The notes under the pieces are model-generated. The model was given only the letters and a program-made list of their open reading frames with translations, made no database searches and was not told the origin of the DNA. From Nanobdellota archaeon (GTDB lineage: Archaea > Nanobdellota > Nanobdellia > Woesearchaeales > JAGLXL01), in NCBI GenBank assembly GCA_023132895.1, contig JAGLXL010000001.1:1-64000 (forward strand): 64,000 bases of DNA, in the 5' to 3' direction. A program made the position numbers and the translations under genes. This document shows positions 25,002 to 33,510 of this stretch, in pieces; the first letter of the stretch is position 1, and each line of letters starts with the position of its first letter.

Positions 25002-25666
25002 ATCAAGCTTAACAAATGACCAATAAGGTAACCTAACAAAGCAGCACCAATACCAACAATGGTGATTTCTAAACCTGACTTGAGCCAATGGCCAATAGTG
25101 ACTCTGGCTTTAACAACTCCAGTCAAGAATAGGACAATAAGGGTGAGGATAAAAGAGTAGGCCATGCCAACGTAGATATCAGTGACAAAGAAAAAAGGCA
25201 GTAAAGGGACAAAAGAACCAATGACAGAGGAAAAACCAATAACAGCAGCATCCTTGAAGGGGTTTTTGAATTCTTCTGGATGCAGACAAAGCTCTTCATT
25301 CATCATGGTTTCGACCCAGACTCTTTTCTTGGAGATGATTTTTTTGACAACTTGGCTGAGTAATTTTCCTTTGAAACCTTTTCTTTCGTAGATGTCTTTG
25401 ATTTCTTTTTTAGCTTCTCCTGGGACATACTTGACTTCTTCTTTTTCTTCTTTGAGTTTGGCTTGATAATAATCCAAAGCAGCTCGGGCAGAAGTATAAC
25501 CAACACCAGCCATAGACAAGGATTCAGCGAACATGGCTGCTAGGCCGGCAATAATGACTATTTTGATGTTATTGGTAGCACTGGCCATGACTAAAACAAG
25601 GCCGAGAACATTAACTAAACCATCCTGACCACCGAGCATTATTTTCCTGAGATTCCTCTTTTGCAT
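24998..25666 (-). CDS. VIT1/CCC1-family iron or manganese transporter
   Basis: 222 residues. The VIT family moves Fe2+ or Mn2+. The N-terminal MLGGQDGLVNVLGLVLVMASAT is the hallmark first helix; GLAAMFAESLSMAGVGYTSARA is helix 2; a charged metal-binding loop with Glu-rich EEKEEVKYVPGEAKKEI follows; three more helices lie after residue 135. It is convergent with the PE gene with a four-base overlap. Confidence 0.88.
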   Translation of the reverse strand: MQKRNLRKIMLGGQDGLVNVLGLVLVMASATNNIKIVIIAGLAAMFAESLSMAGVGYTSARAALDYYQAKLKEEKEEVKYVPGEAKKEIKDIYERKGFKGKLLSQVVKKIISKKRVWVETMMNEELCLHPEEFKNPFKDAAVIGFSSVIGSFVPLLPFFFVTDIYVGMAYSFILTLIVLFLTGVVKARVTIGHWLKSGLEITIVGIGAALLGYLIGHLLSLI

Positions 25667-25776
25667 GCTTAGAAGTAAATTTTGATGATATTTAAAATTT
25701 TCTCTGAAAATTTTGAATGTTGGAAAATGCTATATTTTTCAACATATTTAAATATTATCTTTGTTTAACTTAGAGT

Positions 25777-25887
25777 ATGGAAGATTTGAAGAAAAAGAAG
25801 AAAAAATTAAAGAAAAGGAAGATTGAAGAGGAAGGCACGCATCCTTATCATGAAGAATATGTTGAAGAAGGTTTGGTTAAGGAATAA
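25777..25887 (+). CDS. Very small charged protein
   Basis: 36 residues: a run of lysines and arginines in the first half and an acidic second half (THPYHEEYVEEGLVKE). A good archaeal promoter (ATATTTAAATATT at about 25744-25756) lies 20-30 bases upstream and ATG would be near the transcript start. Not recognised. It may be a real small protein or a short non-coding transcript. Confidence 0.4.
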   Translation: MEDLKKKKKKLKKRKIEEEGTHPYHEEYVEEGLVKE

Positions 25888-25951
25888 CGTAAAGTTTTTA
25901 TATTATTAAGTCTATAATTTATTATTAAGATGGTTCTAGACGTATTTGAAA

Positions 25952-26284
25952 ATGTTATCAGATGTAGAAAGGTCGGACATTGGAGAATATGTACAGAAAG
26001 CTTGCTGTGCTTTGGGCAGATATTTTAAAGATAGAGGAATAGAATTTGAAGGGACTCGTGAGAGAGACAGAGTTGATCCCTTGATTCAAATCTTTAAAGA
26101 AGGTTATGAGAGTGTAGAACCATTTACCAAAAGGTTTCCAGAGTATTCTGTTGGGCCAGATGAAAGTGTTGAAAGAAGCCTAATTTTGCATCTATTCAGT
26201 CTTCTTGGCTTTAAAGTCCTGACTGGCACTAATCGACAGGCTGAGTTTGGGAGAAGACTTGAAGAAGAAGTTTTGAAGAGTTAA
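25952..26284 (+). CDS. Hypothetical helical protein
   Basis: 110 residues, soluble and mostly helical, with a central EFEGTRERDRVDPLIQIFKEG and no recognised family. ATG 25952 is preferred over a TTG two codons upstream. It converges with the winged-helix gene with a four-base overlap. Coding is supported by composition only. Confidence 0.55.
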   Translation: MLSDVERSDIGEYVQKACCALGRYFKDRGIEFEGTRERDRVDPLIQIFKEGYESVEPFTKRFPEYSVGPDESVERSLILHLFSLLGFKVLTGTNRQAEFGRRLEEEVLKS

Positions 26285-26484
26285 ACTGGAACCTGGACAG
26301 AATCTTTACCTATTTTTATCAAAGTCCCTTCTTTGATAAAATGCTTAAGTGCTTTGATAACTTCTATTTCTTCAATACCTTCATTTCTGGCTAAGTCAAT
26401 GATTTGTTGTTTGGGGATGACTTGCCCTGATTTAAGAAGTGCGTTAATGATTTTTCTGACTTCACCGTATTGATGTTCTTCCAT
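26281..26484 (-). CDS. Small winged-helix protein
   Basis: 67 residues that form one winged helix: helix EVRKIINALLKSG, helix IPKQQIIDLARNEG, recognition helix EEIEVIKALKHFIKEG and wing TLIKIGKDSVQVPV. This resembles the C-terminal wHTH of archaeal MCM and single-domain archaeal regulators. No partner or target is indicated by the context. Confidence 0.62.
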   Translation of the reverse strand: MEEHQYGEVRKIINALLKSGQVIPKQQIIDLARNEGIEEIEVIKALKHFIKEGTLIKIGKDSVQVPV

Positions 26485-26569
26485 GTTAGGTTAAACAATT
26501 TTATCATTTAAAAAGATTTCCATAAAATTTATCTAAAAATATTTAAAACAGTGTATCTTACAGGCTTTT

Positions 26570-27256
26570 ATGAAAATATCTGTGGTGGGAAAATCAGGAA
26601 TGAGAATGTCTGGTGTTAAGAAAGATGTCATTAATGCTGGTTTTGAGTTAGTTGACAAGAATCCCCAGTTAGTTATTTCTTATGGCGGTGACGGGACTTT
26701 ATTGGTGACGGAAAGAGTATTTCCTGGAGTGCCTAAATTGTCTATCAAAAATAGTTTGACTTGCAGGAAATGTCATGATGTTTCTTTGGCTATGGCTTTA
26801 GAGAAGATTAAAAACCAAGAATATGAGATTGAAGAATTGATTAAATTAGAAGCTTCGGTAAATGGTGAGAAGAAATTAATCTGCATGAATGATTTGGTGA
26901 TTAGGAATGATGTGCCAACTCATGCTCTTAGATTTTCTGTTGAGGTTAATGAGAGGAAACACAAGCATTTGATTGGTGATGGGGTGGTGATGGCGACGCC
27001 ATTTGGCTCAACTGCTTATTTTAACTCGATTACACGCCGTGAATTTACTCGTGGCATTGGGATTGGTTTTAATAATCTGACTAAGCCTAAAAATCATTTA
27101 CAAGTTAAGGATGATGCTGTGATTTCTATAAAAATTGAGAGACGGACAGGTGTTTTAGTGGCTGACAATAATCCCAAGTTTGTCAGGATTCAGGCAGGAG
27201 ATTTGATTACAGTTAAGAAATCTGTTGAGAAGGGAAAAATAATAAAGCTGATTTAG
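26570..27256 (+). CDS. nadK: NAD kinase
   Basis: 228 residues. Phosphorylates NAD+ to NADP+. GGDGT at 47-51 is the catalytic motif, NDLVIRND follows, and GDGVVMATPFGSTAY is the NAD-binding signature. It is shorter than the usual 250-280 residues, mostly in the N-terminal domain. ATG 26570 lies close to a TATA-like AAATATTTAAAA, suggesting a short leader. Confidence 0.92.
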   Translation: MKISVVGKSGMRMSGVKKDVINAGFELVDKNPQLVISYGGDGTLLVTERVFPGVPKLSIKNSLTCRKCHDVSLAMALEKIKNQEYEIEELIKLEASVNGEKKLICMNDLVIRNDVPTHALRFSVEVNERKHKHLIGDGVVMATPFGSTAYFNSITRREFTRGIGIGFNNLTKPKNHLQVKDDAVISIKIERRTGVLVADNNPKFVRIQAGDLITVKKSVEKGKIIKLI

Positions 27257-27263
27257 GTTGATA

Positions 27264-28349
27264 TTACTCGCTGGTGCATTGACTCATAGGCAAGGGATTA
27301 GTACTACCAGATGCCAAACAGCATTCACCACAATCTTTATGATCAGGACTGCAATCAACAATTGTTGCATGCGCTGCCCCAGCACCACAGCAGCATTGTC
27401 CTCCAGTTGGTTTTGGTGTTGGCGGTTTTTTTCCAGTCAACCAATTCCAAACCGACTTTAGCTCATCAACCCAGCCCATCTCGCCCATATCAGGCGGGGT
27501 TTTTTCTCCAGTTGCAGTGGCTGATGAAATATCTTCTTCCTTAAAATACTTAGAAGGTAAAGTAACACTAATAGTACCATAAAATCTGATTGTAGAGTCG
27601 ATTTGATCTTCTAATATAGTTCTAAAATCAACTCCTCCTTGAACAGGGAAAAGTACTGGATCAATAATGACTAGACTTCCTTGGTATTTTTTTAAGATTA
27701 AGTATCCGATTTCTTCTGGGGTGACAACTATTGTTGGAGGTTTTTTACGGTCTCCAGAACTAATTGTTGGAAAGTCATCTATTTTTGTGTAAGTATGAGT
27801 ACTACCACCATCTGGGTTAATGATTTGAACTGGCGTATCATCAGGGATGTTAGGTGGGATATCACCAGGATCAAAGGTATCGCCATCACCTATAACAATA
27901 GGTGGGATTTCTCCTGTTCCACCTGGTCCTGCGGCTGGTTCTTCAATAATGTGATAATAGAAGGTATCAAAACCTAGTCCTTCACCTAATTTAACAGCAA
28001 TAAAATAAGTTCCTGGTGTGTCAGGAAGCTGGAAAGTGACTTTTCCGGTTGATTCTCCAGTCTCTTGAGGGGAAATAGAAATTGATTGTCTGGCAAATTC
28101 TCCATTTTTATCCAGGAAAACAACTTCACCGATAGCTTCTTCGCCAAAAGCTATTTGAAATTGAAGAGTAACGAGGTTGTTGGCATCGACTTGTGTTGGA
28201 GAAAGTGGTTGAGTGATGATTTCTCCATTGTTTATCTCTAAGGTATCAAAATTAATAATCAAATCTTCCCATTCTAAAAGAGTGTCTTGTGCTAAAACAA
28301 AAGAAGCTGTTAAGATTAATATTAAAGTAAATAAGATTATTTTTCTCAT
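27264..28349 (-). CDS. Secreted Cys-rich surface protein (paralogue family)
   Basis: 361 residues. A signal peptide (MRKIILFTLILILTASFVLA) precedes a beta-rich N-terminal domain (about 25-140), a Gly/Pro linker and a C-terminal cluster of Cys (GGQCCCGAG, then CSPDHKDCGECC). It is the smallest of four paralogues in this island, with 28431, 29813 and 35460. Its upstream region shares a 40-bp promoter block with the next gene. Probably exported; function unknown. Confidence 0.75.
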   Translation of the reverse strand: MRKIILFTLILILTASFVLAQDTLLEWEDLIINFDTLEINNGEIITQPLSPTQVDANNLVTLQFQIAFGEEAIGEVVFLDKNGEFARQSISISPQETGESTGKVTFQLPDTPGTYFIAVKLGEGLGFDTFYYHIIEEPAAGPGGTGEIPPIVIGDGDTFDPGDIPPNIPDDTPVQIINPDGGSTHTYTKIDDFPTISSGDRKKPPTIVVTPEEIGYLILKKYQGSLVIIDPVLFPVQGGVDFRTILEDQIDSTIRFYGTISVTLPSKYFKEEDISSATATGEKTPPDMGEMGWVDELKSVWNWLTGKKPPTPKPTGGQCCCGAGAAHATIVDCSPDHKDCGECCLASGSTNPLPMSQCTSE

Positions 28350-28380
28350 TTAAAATCACCTGTTTATTATCTTTTAATTT

Positions 28381-28421
28381 AAAAAGAAGTTTTTTTATAT
28401 AAATTTAACTAAAAAAAAGAA
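28381..28421 (-). promoter_or_regulatory. Duplicated promoter block, copy 1
   Basis: About 40 bp nearly identical to 29753-29793, including the minus-strand TATA region AAATTTATATAAAAAAACTT. It lies 32-70 bases before the start of the secreted paralogue at 28349. The matching copy precedes the neighbouring paralogue, so the genes were duplicated with their promoters and are likely expressed together. Confidence 0.65.
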
Positions 28422-28430
28422 AAAAAGAAA

Positions 28431-29732
28431 TTAACCTGCGGCTGGGGCTGGAGTATCGGCTGAAGCTCCGGCTACTTCACATGTGCCAGAAGTATAGATA
28501 TGGGGTCCATGAGGAGTTGCGCCTGAAGGCGGGTCTCTGCATCTGTACTTATTGGAGTCTAAAAAATTCTGGGCTTCTAAAAACTTAGGATGTTTCTTAT
28601 GTTGGTCTTCTTCATAGGTCACTTGTTGGTCACATGAATCTCGGCATTCAGGAGATTCTGGGTCACAAGGGCCTAAATCAGTAGTTTCTTCCCAGCGCCA
28701 GCCCATCCAGTCGCCTAGTCCGTCTTCATCGTCTTGTACCCAGGCCACCATTTGCTGAACAGTATTTGCATTAATATTTTTTTGTGTCAGATATCCATGG
28801 GCATGAATAGCTGGATGTCCAACAGATGTCCAGTCTCCTTCTCCAAAAGGCATAACTTCGTCTGCCAACTGGTCTTCCCAGCGATTACAGCCATCTAAAT
28901 AAGCAGAAACAACTATGCGACATTTGCAGTCTCCGTAAACCTTGGGTTCTGGTACAGGTGGTGGTGGTGGTTGTTCTGGTGTGGGAACACCTTCTACTTC
29001 AACACCATCAGGAAAGCCATCTGCGTCAGCATCTGGATTGCCTATTGTAAAAGTATCAACTATACCATTAATAGGGTCATTGAAACTAATTGCATTGAAA
29101 ACAGTAACTCCTAAAATATCAGCCAGACTTCCTCCAGCTGCAAGAAATAAAGCAAATTTTCCAGCAACATCTTCTTGAGTAGCTAGTGTTAAGGATAAAG
29201 TGCCTAGTATTGTTTGGATATCTTGCTGTTGTTTGTCGCTAATTGTTGGAACAATGCCTGGACGTCCATCTGTAGTTATGATTGGTTCAGTAACTATTGG
29301 TGGATTAGTAACAATTAATTTGATGATTTTATTTATGGTAAAAATATAGGTTGTTCTGGTTTCTCCTGGATTGATCAGAATTTGCTGGCCATCGCCAGTA
29401 ATTTCAATAGCATTGATAATAACGGTTAAATCAACAGAACCTCCTGCTGGAGCTGTGAATTCATTTTCTTGGATCATGACCCAAACACCAAAATCATTTT
29501 GAGCAAAAACTTCAGCTTTGGTGGTGCCAGGCCCTTCTAGGCTAATCTCTTCAAAAGTGCCCAAGATTGTTTCTTCTCCTATGTTGGCATATAAGACAGT
29601 ATCAACTTCATCGTCAAAGAATAAATAAGTGCCAGCTTGAATGGGTTGGTCTGCGTCAATAGCAGAATCTTGTGCAGATACAATTGAACTAAATAAAACA
29701 AGAATTAAAGTAAAAACGATTATTTTTTTCAT
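28431..29732 (-). CDS. Secreted Cys-rich surface protein (paralogue family)
   Basis: 433 residues. Signal peptide MKKIIVFTLILVLFSSIVSA, a beta-rich N-terminal domain with alternating Thr/Val strands, a short helical segment (SDKQQQDIQTILGTLSLTL), an Asp-rich calcium-like loop DADADGFPDGVEVEG, a Pro-rich hinge and a Cys-rich end with YGDCKCRIVVSAYLDGC and LGPCDPESPECRDSC. ATG 29732 has GGTGATTC upstream; an in-frame ATG nine bases earlier is possible. Likely a cell-surface or secreted protein. Confidence 0.77.
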   Translation of the reverse strand: MKKIIVFTLILVLFSSIVSAQDSAIDADQPIQAGTYLFFDDEVDTVLYANIGEETILGTFEEISLEGPGTTKAEVFAQNDFGVWVMIQENEFTAPAGGSVDLTVIINAIEITGDGQQILINPGETRTTYIFTINKIIKLIVTNPPIVTEPIITTDGRPGIVPTISDKQQQDIQTILGTLSLTLATQEDVAGKFALFLAAGGSLADILGVTVFNAISFNDPINGIVDTFTIGNPDADADGFPDGVEVEGVPTPEQPPPPPVPEPKVYGDCKCRIVVSAYLDGCNRWEDQLADEVMPFGEGDWTSVGHPAIHAHGYLTQKNINANTVQQMVAWVQDDEDGLGDWMGWRWEETTDLGPCDPESPECRDSCDQQVTYEEDQHKKHPKFLEAQNFLDSNKYRCRDPPSGATPHGPHIYTSGTCEVAGASADTPAPAAG

Positions 29733-29752
29733 ATGAATCACCTTAAGTATGA

Positions 29753-29793
29753 AAAGAAGTTTTTTTATATAAATTTAACTAAAAAAAAGAAAA
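29753..29793 (-). promoter_or_regulatory. Duplicated promoter block, copy 2
   Basis: Near-identical partner of 28381-28421, in the same position relative to the next paralogue start (29732). The shared block covers the TATA region and flanking A/T tracts. Confidence 0.65.
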
Positions 29794-29812
29794 GAAAAAA
29801 AAAATTAATATT

Positions 29813-31024
29813 TTAATCAACGCTTTCTGTTACTACACATTTAGCTTTCGTAGATGGCTTTATTTCCAAAGGATAAACAACACGCCTGTAAGTGCTTCTT
29901 GTTAGGGAGACACTTTTGCATCTGTCTATCATCCCTTCTCGAATAAATCTGCCATAAGCATCAGCTGAAGCTGCACATTTTATTCCACAAATCAACGAAT
30001 GGGTTTCACACGGATCTCCATGAGGGGGGGCATAATTTCCTGAAAAAGTTTCTACACCTTGATCTAATGTTCCAGCATACTTACCATCAAATTCCTGATT
30101 GCAGAACCATTCTATATCTAATTCCATGTAACATTCGCAAACTCCTTTTTCTCTCTGTCTTTTGTAGTATTCTGTCCATTCTTCTGGAGTGTGGGTTTCC
30201 CACCATTCATAATCTCCTCCGATTACAGCATCTCCACCAGTTGCTCCATTGACTACATCGATTGGAAATTCAAGAGGGTCATGAATACCAAATTCGTTCC
30301 TAACCTTTTCTTGCAAACCAAAGTTAATAACTTCCTGAACATCTTCTGCTGCTTGTATTTTTTTAAGATCTAATTTTCCTTGTTTAATTATCAAATCTAG
30401 TAATCCTCCAAGTACTTTGTCTTCTGTGTCATCTGTTTTAAGGCTTTCTGGAATTGGGCCGGGGGTAAAAACTCCTCCATCTCCAGTTGAGATTGGTTGA
30501 ACTCCTACTGGATTATAAGTAACTGTAAAAGTAAACCAAGTTCCTAAGATACCATCACCTACAACGTAAGCATAGAAAGTTTTTGTTTTACCAACATCCA
30601 TGCCAGCAGTAAGAATATTAATGTCAAAGATTAAAGGTAAATCTTGAGTGTTAGCAGCAATGGTTTCTGTTCTTTGAAAGACAGTGATAAGAAGACCGTT
30701 ATCTCCGGTTAAGACAACTCGGGTGTAACTGGCATCAGCACCTTGTAATTCGTCAATTTCAAAGCCTGTTGCAGTGATAGTAGTGGTAGTGGTTGATGTT
30801 TGGAAATTGCCAAGGTCATTGATTTCTGTTGGTGTTTTGTCATCGTAAATTATAACAGCATCTTCAACTGTAATTGGAGCATCTCCTGTAGGATCTCCTC
30901 CAGCTGCGTCTTGCGCAAAAGCAAAAGAAGCCAAAAGTAAAAAAATAGTTAAATAAATTAGGGTTTTGCTTGGTAAAAGCTTTGCTTTTACTAAGCCTTT
31001 TTCGTTTGCACTCAAAAGTTTCAT
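29813..31024 (-). CDS. Secreted Cys-rich surface protein with palindrome in its signal peptide
   Basis: 403 residues, same layout as its paralogues: signal region, Thr-rich beta domain (25-170), helical segment, then GVCECYMELDIEWFCNQ and several later Cys. The signal peptide is unusual: the hydrophobic core TLIYLTIFLLLASFAFA is preceded by 20 residues, of which LVKAKLLPSK is encoded by a 29-bp palindromic element (30968-30996). Paralogues begin directly with MKKII or MRKII. The ribosome binding site is GAGGTG. Confidence 0.77.
   Translation of the reverse strand: MKLLSANEKGLVKAKLLPSKTLIYLTIFLLLASFAFAQDAAGGDPTGDAPITVEDAVIIYDDKTPTEINDLGNFQTSTTTTTITATGFEIDELQGADASYTRVVLTGDNGLLITVFQRTETIAANTQDLPLIFDINILTAGMDVGKTKTFYAYVVGDGILGTWFTFTVTYNPVGVQPISTGDGGVFTPGPIPESLKTDDTEDKVLGGLLDLIIKQGKLDLKKIQAAEDVQEVINFGLQEKVRNEFGIHDPLEFPIDVVNGATGGDAVIGGDYEWWETHTPEEWTEYYKRQREKGVCECYMELDIEWFCNQEFDGKYAGTLDQGVETFSGNYAPPHGDPCETHSLICGIKCAASADAYGRFIREGMIDRCKSVSLTRSTYRRVVYPLEIKPSTKAKCVVTESVD
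30968..30996. repeat. Palindromic element inside a signal-peptide coding region
   Basis: GCTTGGTAAAAGC and GCTTTTACTAAGC pair over 13 positions (one G.T) around TTT. It is in frame within the gene at 29813-31024 and absent from the paralogues, whose signal peptides lack the corresponding residues. Confidence 0.7.
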
Positions 31025-31043
31025 TTCTACAACACCTCGTTTC

Positions 31044-31667
31044 TTATAATACTCCTGCTAAGATAGCAGTGACAATCTTAACCAAAATCCATCTGATTGG
31101 CCAGTTGATGATAACTGCGACAACAAAAGCAATGATGAAGCAGATAAAACCATGCCATTTTTTAGTCAAAGTATCGGCCAAGGAGACGCCTTCTGTGACA
31201 AACCAAGCCAGCCAAATAAAGGTGATGATGAATAAGATGGCATTGATCCAAAAGAAGGTGGTGGATAAGAAGTGTCCGCCAATAGTTGAGATGAATAATA
31301 ACAAGTCCCTGACAACACCAACAATAAAGATTGGCAGGATAGCATAACTAACTAAGCCGAGTGTTTTTTGCATGTCGCCTGTGCCCTTGAATAATTTTGA
31401 TGACCAGGTAGCGACTACGCCCATGACTAATAAACCAACAACAGCCAGGATTGCGATTGATAATCCTGTTAAGAATGAGAACAGGAAAGTGCTTCCTAAA
31501 GCTTTACCGTCAATTAATCCATTGACAAGAGCCAAGACAACATGGATAATCAACCAAATAACCATGTACGTTGACATAAATTTCAAACCAGTCTTGAAAT
31601 TGGCTTCCATTATGGTAGAAAGATTCCTTGGCTTAAAAGCCAGATTTAAATCGTTTTTAAGATTCAT
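31044..31667 (-). CDS. Yip1-family membrane protein
   Basis: 207 residues with five hydrophobic segments after an N-terminal amphipathic region (FKPRNLSTIMEANFKTGLKFM). LGLVSYAILPIFIVGVVRDLLL is typical of Yip1/DUF1282 proteins: the first four helices with a Tyr-Pro-like turn. Role in archaea unknown. Its promoter (minus strand) probably overlaps that of the structured RNA transcribed the other way from 31740. Confidence 0.72.
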   Translation of the reverse strand: MNLKNDLNLAFKPRNLSTIMEANFKTGLKFMSTYMVIWLIIHVVLALVNGLIDGKALGSTFLFSFLTGLSIAILAVVGLLVMGVVATWSSKLFKGTGDMQKTLGLVSYAILPIFIVGVVRDLLLFISTIGGHFLSTTFFWINAILFIITFIWLAWFVTEGVSLADTLTKKWHGFICFIIAFVVAVIINWPIRWILVKIVTAILAGVL

Positions 31668-31712
31668 TTTTCATTCACCCTCTTTTAATTTTAACTTAAG
31701 AAAGAGATAATC

Positions 31713-31720
31713 TTATATAA
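31713..31720 (+). promoter_or_regulatory. TATA box of structured RNA copy 1
   Basis: TTATATAA, 27 bases before the first base of stem P1 (31740). The same octamer is 25 bases before copy 2. Because it is a palindrome it could serve the divergent Yip1-family gene too. Confidence 0.65.
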
Positions 31721-31739
31721 AGTTTACTTTAAAATACTC

Positions 31740-31862
31740 GTGGAACTCTCTCGTTCGCGTCTTCCATATCAATAGAGAAACAACCAAGCTCTCACATGGA
31801 AGATTCCTGTGGTTTGACAAGAAAAAATAAGCGCTCATTGGCCAAATTGGCGAGAGTTCCAC
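31740..31862 (+). ncRNA. Undescribed structured RNA, copy 1
   Basis: A 123-nt sequence homologous to 38348-38467. P1: GTGGAACTCTC (31740-31750) with GAGAGTTCCAC (31852-31862), 11 bp. Conserved single strand TCGTTCGC (31751-31758). P2: GTCTTCCAT with ATGGAAGAT (31759-31767/31796-31804). P3: AGAG with CTCT around an 11-base A-rich loop (31774-31777/31789-31792). Conserved GGTTTGACAA (31811-31820) and GCTCA. P4: GCCA/TGGC (31841-31851). A T-rich tail follows. P1, P2 and P4 differ in sequence between the copies but keep pairing, which is the mark of a functional RNA. It matches no RNA family I know. Confidence 0.8.
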
Positions 31863-31866
31863 TTAT

Positions 31867-33107
31867 TTACTTTAAAACACCGTAACCAATTAATCTAAAA
31901 ACAGTGCCGACTCTTCTTGAAATAGTTACTCGATCGCCTTTTTCTGCACAGATTGGTTTTTTGAGGATACAGGTGATGGTATCTTTCTTTAAATCGGTAA
32001 CGACTCCAACTGTGGCAGCTGAGTTGACATTAAGCATTAAAATTTCTTTTTTAGTGATGGGTTTGACTTTTAATTCTTCTTTTAAGCCGACAACACGGTC
32101 TAAGAGATTTGTTTCTAAGATGATATTGTATAATATTTCTGGCAGAGTTCCTGGATGGCCGATTACAGAACCAGCTAAGGAATCTGATTTAACAACAGCT
32201 GGGTCTAAGCTGGTGAGGACGCCAATTGAACCGCCAGGAGTAGCTTGGTCAACTGTCTGGCCGCCTGTTTGAAGGCCAGTGATTTTTGCTGTTAAAGGAT
32301 ACCAGACTTTTTTATTTTTTTCTTCAATCATCCTGCCTGGCTTGATTTCAACTTCTTCTCCTGTTTTGAGCACTCCTTGTTTAATTGCTCCGCCTAGAAT
32401 TCCACCGATGATACTTTTTATTTTAGTGCCTGGTTTATTGACATCGAATGAACGGGCAACGAGCATCATGGGTTTGGCTTTGGGGTCTCTTTTTGGAGGG
32501 GGAATTGCTTTTTCAATGGCTTCGATTAAAACATCGATATTAGCTCCGCTTCTAGCTGAGATTGGAATGATTGGTGCTTTTTTATAGGTAGTGCCTTTGA
32601 GGAAAGCTTGGATTTGCTTGTAATTTTCAATGGCTTCTTCTTCGGTGACTAAATCTATTTTATTTTGGACAACGACCAGGTTTTTGACGCCGATGATTTC
32701 CAAAGCCATTAAATGTTCCCTGGTCTGCGGCTGCGGACAGGTTTCGGCTGCTGAGACTAGCAAGATAGCGCCATCCATAATCATGGCTCCGGCCAGCATA
32801 GTAGCCATTAATGATTCGTGGCCAGGTGCGTCAACAAAGGAAACTTTTCTTTTGAGTTCTGTTTTTTCTTTGCAGTCGCATTTGTCTTTGACTGTGTATT
32901 TTTTGCATTTTTTGCAGTAATAGAAAATGGAGTCTGCATAACCTAATCTGATAGTTATTCCTTTTTTTAATTCTTCAGAATGCGTGTCAGTCCATTTACC
33001 TGACAATTGTTCGGTTAAGGTTGTTTTACCATGATCTACGTCTTTGGCTTATGAAACTTTATGTTTCAGTAATGTCCAACGAGACCGATATTAACCTCAG
33101 GCTGCAT
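31867..33107 (-). pseudogene. Translation initiation factor aIF2 gamma, interrupted in the P-loop
   Basis: The GTPase subunit of aIF2, which carries initiator tRNA to the ribosome. The N-terminus MQPEVNIGLVGH (33072-33107) and the rest, VDHGKTTLTEQ onward (31867-33039), are separated by 32 nt with stop codons in both relevant frames. Joined, they give about 402 residues, normal length, with GHVDHGKT, DAPGH, NKID and the zinc knuckle CKKCKKYTVKDKCDC. No start codon between the insert and the P-loop could rescue the motif. Because the factor is essential in archaea, this is either an assembly error, a spliced or bypassed insert, or a dead copy of a duplicated gene. Apart from the insert the reading frame is intact. 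Confidence 0.85.
33040..33071 (-). other. 32-nt insert with hairpin in aIF2 gamma P-loop
   Basis: Lies between codons for Gly-His and Val-Asp-His of GHVDHGKT. It contains the perfect palindrome TGAAACATAAAGTTTCA (33052-33068; arms TGAAAC/GTTTCA, loop ATAAA) and an in-frame TGA two codons after the break. Length is not a multiple of three. The hairpin resembles the dispersed palindromic elements but lacks their CCAGAAA core. Confidence 0.85.
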
Positions 33108-33126
33108 TATTTTTTCTGATTTAGTT

Positions 33127-33510
33127 TTATTTTTTTGTTTTGCCAATATTTTTCTCCAGTTTTATGATTTTTGACTTTTTTTCCCGATAAGTTATATATT
33201 GAAAAAACGTTCTCTTTATAAAGCTTATCTCATTTTGCCTTGTTTTATGGGAAGATAATAAAATAATATCATACTTCAAAGTTGATGATTTTTGTGTGTT
33301 AGCAATTTTTCTTGAGATTCTGGGGTTAAACCCATCTTCAAAAAGTAATTTTTTAAACCTAATTACTTTTTCTAATAACGGCAAAGAATCTTTAAATCCA
33401 TTATTTAAATTCAAGCCGAATGAAAACGATAGATTATTTGATTTTGTTAGTACGGAGCCGTCAGCTTCAAAAAGTCCAGCATAAAAAGCAAATCTTACTG
33501 TTTTAGGAGA
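33127..33510 (-). pseudogene. LAGLIDADG homing endonuclease fragment
   Basis: The frame from about 33510 to the stop at 33127 reads SPKTVRFAFYAGLFEADGSV, a classical LAGLIDADG helix with the catalytic Asp, followed by a core with SFGLNLNN, FKKLLFEDGFNPRIS and a basic end FIKRTFFQYITYREKKSKI. Only the second half of an endonuclease is present, without a start codon; the upstream sequence changes frame and belongs to a HepT fragment. It may be the remnant of an intein, intron or free-standing homing endonuclease. It lies just upstream of the interrupted aIF2-gamma. Confidence 0.7.

Noticed and set aside
25303-25506. Lys-rich frame inside the VIT-family gene
   Set aside because: It is a frame-shifted reading of the conserved transporter gene and arises from its Glu/Lys-coding segment.
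25930-26050. Alternative reading frame starting at ATG 25930
   Set aside because: It opens in a different frame, runs only about 35 codons and would compete with the longer frame from 25952, which has better composition.
33030-33075. Archaeal bulge-helix-bulge intron in aIF2-gamma
   Set aside because: I tested the three junctions that keep the protein sequence. None gives the 4-bp central helix between intron bases 2-5 and exon bases 2-5 with flanking 3-base bulges; the best has three pairs with a mismatch. Splicing cannot be excluded, but a canonical motif is not visible.
33030-33075. Ribosome bypassing of the T4 gene 60 type in aIF2-gamma
   Set aside because: Bypassing needs matching take-off and landing codons. 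Here the codon before the gap is CAT and the codon before the resumed frame is GAC, so the usual rule is not met.
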